Part shown: positions 42,820 through 45,389 of the stretch, piece after piece
Position numbering within the stretch: the stretch's first letter is position 1
Layout of the letters: each line of letters begins with the position of its first letter
NCBI GenBank assembly: GCA_020852055.1
Contig: JADZBP010000185.1
Coordinates: 1-45,389 of the forward strand
Reading direction: 5' to 3'
DNA length: 45,389 bases
DNA from: Candidatus Latescibacterota bacterium
GTDB lineage: Bacteria; Latescibacterota; UBA2968; UBA8231
Translations under genes and position numbers: made by a program
Notes under the pieces: generated by a model
Seen by the model: the letters and a program-made list of their open reading frames with translations, nothing else
The model's database searches: none
Told to the model about the DNA's origin: nothing

Positions 42820-43767
42820 ATGAAAATTCACGTCGCACCCGATGAGGCGCCCCAGCGCCTCGCTCTCTTCCTCGGCCGCCACTGCCCCGAGCTTTCCCGC
42901 AGCCGCATCCAGGGGTTGATCAAGGAGGAGGCCGTGCGGGTCAACGGCCAGCCGGCCCGCGCCAGCTACCAGATTCGCCCTGCCGACTGCATTGATCTCG
43001 AACTGCCCGCCCCGGTCGAGCTGTCCGTGGACGCCGAGGCCATCCCCCTCGACGTGGTCTACGAGGACGAGGACCTGCTGGTGCTGAACAAAGGCCCCGG
43101 CATGACCGTGCACCCGGCCCCCGGCTCCTGGCAGGGGACCCTGGTCAATGCCCTGCTCCACCACTGCCGCGACCTGTCGGGCATCAACGGGGTGCTGCGC
43201 CCCGGCATCGTACACCGCCTCGACCGCGACACCACCGGCCTGCTGGTGGTGGCCAAAAACGACCAGGCCCACCGCCAACTAGCCGCCCAGTTGCAGAGCC
43301 GCCAATTGGAGCGGCGCTACAGCGCCCTGGTCTGGGGACAACTGCGCCTGCTCCAGGGCCGCATCGAGGCGCCCATCGGCCGGCACCCGCGCGACCGCAA
43401 GAAGATGGGCGTGGTGGCCGGTGGCCGGGCCGCCATCACCCACTATCAGGTAGCCGAACGCCTGCCCTTCCTCAATCTGCTCGACCTGCGCCTCGAAACC
43501 GGCCGCACCCACCAGATCCGCGTGCACCTGCAACACCTGGGGCACCCGGTCTTCGGCGATCCGGTCTACGGCGGCCGCACCCCCGTGCGCGGCCTGCAGC
43601 CGGCCCAGCGCCTGCGGGCCGAAGAGTTGCTCGGGCTGATCTCCCGCCAGGCCCTGCACGCCCGCCGCCTGCGTTTTACCCACCCGCGCCGCGGTGAGTG
43701 GCTGGAGTTCGACGCCCCCCTGCCCCCCGACCTCAGCGCCCTGCTCGTCGCCGCCCGCCAGGGCTGA
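42820..43767 (+). CDS. RluA/RluD-family pseudouridine synthase
   Basis: The 315-residue protein has an N-terminal S4 RNA-binding domain (LSRSRIQGLIKEEAVRVNGQ) and the catalytic motif GIVHRLDRDTTGLLVVAKN, where the aspartate attacks uridine; ETGRTHQIRVHLQHLGHPV is the second signature. RluD-type members modify 23S rRNA, and RluD and RluA/C cannot be separated by eye. It is 17 bases after lspA and ends the housekeeping cluster. Confidence 0.93.
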   Translation: MKIHVAPDEAPQRLALFLGRHCPELSRSRIQGLIKEEAVRVNGQPARASYQIRPADCIDLELPAPVELSVDAEAIPLDVVYEDEDLLVLNKGPGMTVHPAPGSWQGTLVNALLHHCRDLSGINGVLRPGIVHRLDRDTTGLLVVAKNDQAHRQLAAQLQSRQLERRYSALVWGQLRLLQGRIEAPIGRHPRDRKKMGVVAGGRAAITHYQVAERLPFLNLLDLRLETGRTHQIRVHLQHLGHPVFGDPVYGGRTPVRGLQPAQRLRAEELLGLISRQALHARRLRFTHPRRGEWLEFDAPLPPDLSALLVAARQG

Positions 43768-43815
43768 GCGGCAGCGCGGCGATGGACAGGGCACAGCTCA
43801 CTGCTTTCTTCCCGA

Positions 43816-43844
43816 TTGCGTTTACTTGGCTATTTGGCTAAATT
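43816..43844 (+). promoter_or_regulatory. Promoter of the ArsR-family gene
   Basis: TTGCGT (43816-43821) and TAAATT (43839-43844) are 17 bases apart. The 31-bp element at 43826-43856, shared with the permease gene, covers the -10 box, so repressor binding there would block transcription. Confidence 0.6.
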
Positions 43845-43856
43845 ACCAATAAAGGA
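43826..43856 (+). promoter_or_regulatory. ArsR-type operator candidate, copy 1
   Basis: This 31-base element (TTGGCTATTTGGC onward) is repeated at 44203-44233 with 25 identities. It contains half-site-like TTGG and CCAA segments and covers the promoter of the ArsR gene, ending in the ribosome binding site AAAGGA. Confidence 0.65.
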
Positions 43857-43863
43857 GCCTGCC

Positions 43864-44184
43864 ATGGACCGCAAAACCGCTGCCCGCTTCGATGCCCGCG
43901 CCCGGATCATCAAGGCCCTGGCCCATCCGACACGACTGTTCATTGTCGACCAGTTGGCCCAGCAGGAGCGCTGCGTATGCGAACTGACCGAGATGGTGGG
44001 CGCCGATACCTCCACGGTCTCCAAACACCTGTCGCTGCTGAAGAACGCCGGCCTGGTGCAGGACGATAAACGCGGCACCCAGGTCTTCTACCGGCTGACC
44101 ATGCCCTGTGTGCTGAATTTCCTCAGTTGTATCGAGGCGGTACACAAAGAGGTGGCCGAAGAGAAGATGCGCCTGGTCGGGTGA
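43864..44184 (+). CDS. ArsR/SmtB-family metal- or metalloid-sensing repressor
   Basis: The 106-residue winged-helix protein starts MDRKTAARFDARARIIKALAHPTRLFIVDQLAQ, the standard ArsR N-terminus. The ERCVCELTEMVGADTSTVSKHLSLLKNAGL segment combines a CVCEL metal-binding motif with the recognition helix. When a metal or metalloid binds the cysteines it should leave the operator. The short spacing and the matching 31-bp element before the permease suggest both genes are its targets. The start at 43864 follows AAAGGAG; an in-frame ATG-less extension to 43816 is rejected. Confidence 0.93.
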   Translation: MDRKTAARFDARARIIKALAHPTRLFIVDQLAQQERCVCELTEMVGADTSTVSKHLSLLKNAGLVQDDKRGTQVFYRLTMPCVLNFLSCIEAVHKEVAEEKMRLVG

Positions 44185-44202
44185 GTTTTTTTGCAGCCAA
44201 TG

Positions 44203-44233
44203 TTGGCTGTTTTGCCAAATAACCACTAGAGGA
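44203..44233 (+). promoter_or_regulatory. ArsR-type operator candidate, copy 2
   Basis: This copy of the 31-bp element lies between arsR and the permease. It also carries a perfect CAGCCAA-TG-TTGGCTG inverted repeat just upstream (44194-44209). The ribosome binding site GAGGAAGG follows, so binding would repress the permease directly. Confidence 0.6.
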
Positions 44234-44247
44234 AGGAACAGATTCCC

Positions 44248-45330
44248 ATGTCTCCTGCGATCGCAGCAGAACCCCGGACCACTTCTCCTGGAAACCGCCA
44301 TTGGCTCTCCTGGCTGAACCCGCCGCTGGGCCTGCGGATCGCAGGGGGGCTGATACTCTGGTGGGCGCTCTACCAGATCCTGCAACCGGCAGCCGAGGTC
44401 CTCACCTACCAATGGCTGGGGCTGGCCAGGGAGTCCCACCTGAGCCGCAGCGTGGCGTTTTTCGTCTTCGAGGTTCCCAAGGTGCTCTTGCTGCTGGTAC
44501 TGGTGGTCTTTGCCGTGGGTATCGTCCGCTCCTTCTTCACCGCCGAGCGCACGCGCCGGTTACTGGCCGGCAGACGCGAAGCCGCCGGCAATATGCTGGC
44601 TGCCGGGCTGGGTGTGGTCACCCCCTTTTGCAGTTGTTCGGCCATCCCCCTCTTTCTCGGTTTCGTGGAGGCGGGCATCCCCCTGGGGGTGACCTTCTCC
44701 TTCCTGATCGCCGCCCCGATGATCAACGAGGTGGCCCTGGTCCTGCTCTTCGGGATGTTCGGGTGGAAGGTCGCCCTGCTCTATGCCGCCACCGGCCTGC
44801 TGATCGCCATACTCGCCGGGTGGACCATCGGCCGCTTCCGCCTGGAGCGCTGCGTCGAGCCCTGGGTCTTCGAGGTGCATATGGGAGAGGGCGGCCAGCC
44901 CGAGGAGCAACTGGCCTGGGACGACCGGGTGCGCTCTGGCCTCGCTGCCGTCCGCGAAATCGTCGGCAAGGTGTGGCTCTACGTCGTGGCCGGCATCGCG
45001 GTGGGAGCAGGTATCCACGGCTACGTGCCCGAGGGGTTGATGGCCTCCTTCATGGGCAAGGAGGTCTGGTGGGGGGTGCTGGGGGCGGTGGTCCTGGGGG
45101 TGCCGATGTACTCAAACGCCGCCGGCATCATCCCCGTGATCCAGGCGCTGCTGGAAAAGGGGGCCGCCCTGGGCACCGCGCTGGCCTTCATGATGTCGGT
45201 GATCGGGCTGTCGCTTCCCGAGATCATCATCCTGCGCAAGGTGCTGCGCTGGCCCCTGATCGCCGCCTTCGTCGGCATCGTCGCCACCGGCATCCTGATC
45301 GTCGGGTATTTGTTCAACGCCATTCTGTAG
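44248..45330 (+). CDS. Permease, ArsP/DUF318-like, with CSC motif
   Basis: The 360-residue protein has about eight hydrophobic helices and the family motif VTPFCSCSAIPLFLGF (about residues 125-140), where the cysteines sit in the membrane. Proteins of this family are permeases linked to metals or metalloids; some members (ArsP) export organoarsenicals. The neighbouring ArsR gene and the downstream thioredoxin-like start support a metal- or metalloid-responsive export cassette, but the substrate is inferred. GVPMYSNAAGIIPVIQALLEKG is the second conserved region. Confidence 0.88.
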   Translation: MSPAIAAEPRTTSPGNRHWLSWLNPPLGLRIAGGLILWWALYQILQPAAEVLTYQWLGLARESHLSRSVAFFVFEVPKVLLLLVLVVFAVGIVRSFFTAERTRRLLAGRREAAGNMLAAGLGVVTPFCSCSAIPLFLGFVEAGIPLGVTFSFLIAAPMINEVALVLLFGMFGWKVALLYAATGLLIAILAGWTIGRFRLERCVEPWVFEVHMGEGGQPEEQLAWDDRVRSGLAAVREIVGKVWLYVVAGIAVGAGIHGYVPEGLMASFMGKEVWWGVLGAVVLGVPMYSNAAGIIPVIQALLEKGAALGTALAFMMSVIGLSLPEIIILRKVLRWPLIAAFVGIVATGILIVGYLFNAIL

Positions 45331-45366
45331 CGTGCAACGGAATCCTTTTCCAGGGAGGAAGACCCC

Positions 45367-45389
45367 ATGAAGATCCAGATCCTGGGCAC
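45367..45389 (+). CDS. Start of a probable small thioredoxin-like protein, cut off by the window
   Basis: ATG at 45367 follows GGGAGGAAG with normal spacing and encodes MKIQILG before the window ends. This is the usual start of the small 'redox-active disulfide' thioredoxin-family proteins (MKIQ-V/I-LGTGC...) that often follow ArsR-permease pairs. Only seven residues are visible, so the call rests on context. Confidence 0.45.

Noticed and set aside
44194..44221. Promoter inside the arsR-permease gap
   Set aside because: TTGCAG has no -10 at normal spacing (nearest CAAATA at 19 bases), so the permease may be read from the arsR promoter.

Overview
The window is a GC-rich stretch of ordinary-looking bacterial chromosome carrying about 41 protein genes on both strands. 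I see no rRNA, tRNA, CRISPR array, insertion sequence or phage gene. Lipoprotein signals, a TolC/HlyD/RND efflux system and LspA point to a diderm (Gram-negative-type) bacterium. A fused SecD-SecF, a eukaryote-type (HYGH) isoleucyl-tRNA synthetase, a DUF6807 protein, an enolase-superfamily dehydratase and a sugar-phosphate isomerase suggest a little-studied lineage near the FCB group (Latescibacterota- or Gemmatimonadota-like). That placement is inference from gene content and style only. Several promoters combine a TTGNNN -35 box with a TATATT or TATCTT -10 box.

Layout. 1-2544 (minus): a secreted BNR-repeat protein running off the left edge, a cupin, and a possible 30-codon leader ORF. 2627-6787 (minus): a xanthine-dehydrogenase-family molybdenum hydroxylase operon (FAD, 2Fe-2S and Mo subunits plus a MoaD/ThiS-like protein), with its own promoter and terminator. 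6784-13245 (minus): a TolC-HlyD-RND-TetR efflux operon with a TetR-type palindrome at its promoter. 13358-16308 (minus): UDP-GlcNAc 2-epimerase, UDP-glucuronate decarboxylase-like enzyme and a DUF6807 protein. 16369-18119 (plus): GNAT acetyltransferase, a HicB-HicA toxin-antitoxin pair and an uncharacterised protein. 18208-22440 (plus): dnaE with a terminator-like hairpin in its leader, then a TlpA-type lipoprotein. 22470-24500: a small CC-motif protein and methionine aminopeptidase (minus), divergent from a sugar-phosphate isomerase (plus).

24528-27559 (minus): ABC exporter, DUF1854 protein and a 76-residue membrane protein. 27595-30430 (plus): GlcD- and GlcE-like glycolate oxidase subunits and a DUF2905 protein. 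30432-31616 (minus): a mandelate racemase/galactonate dehydratase-like enzyme. 31692-37706 (plus): polyprenyl diphosphate synthase, ApbE, SecDF and a cation/proton-antiporter-like membrane protein. 37693-43767 (plus): yggS, yggT, ileS, dksA/traR-like, lspA and an rluD-like gene, a familiar housekeeping cluster. 43816-45389 (plus): an ArsR-family repressor, a CSC-motif permease and the first codons of a probable small thioredoxin-like protein. The first two are each preceded by a copy of the same 31-bp element.

How the genes work together. The molybdenum hydroxylase, glycolate-oxidase-like proteins, enolase-superfamily dehydratase and sugar-phosphate isomerase suggest oxidation of small organic acids and sugars. 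The efflux operon and the ArsR-permease cassette are two separately regulated stress-export modules. Nothing here is clearly a new multi-gene system. The least explained parts are the CC-motif proteins at 17442-18119 and 22470-22766, the ABC-DUF1854-membrane protein trio, the leader ORF before the cupin, the dnaE leader hairpin, and the perfect 14-bp inverted repeat inside the antiporter-like gene.
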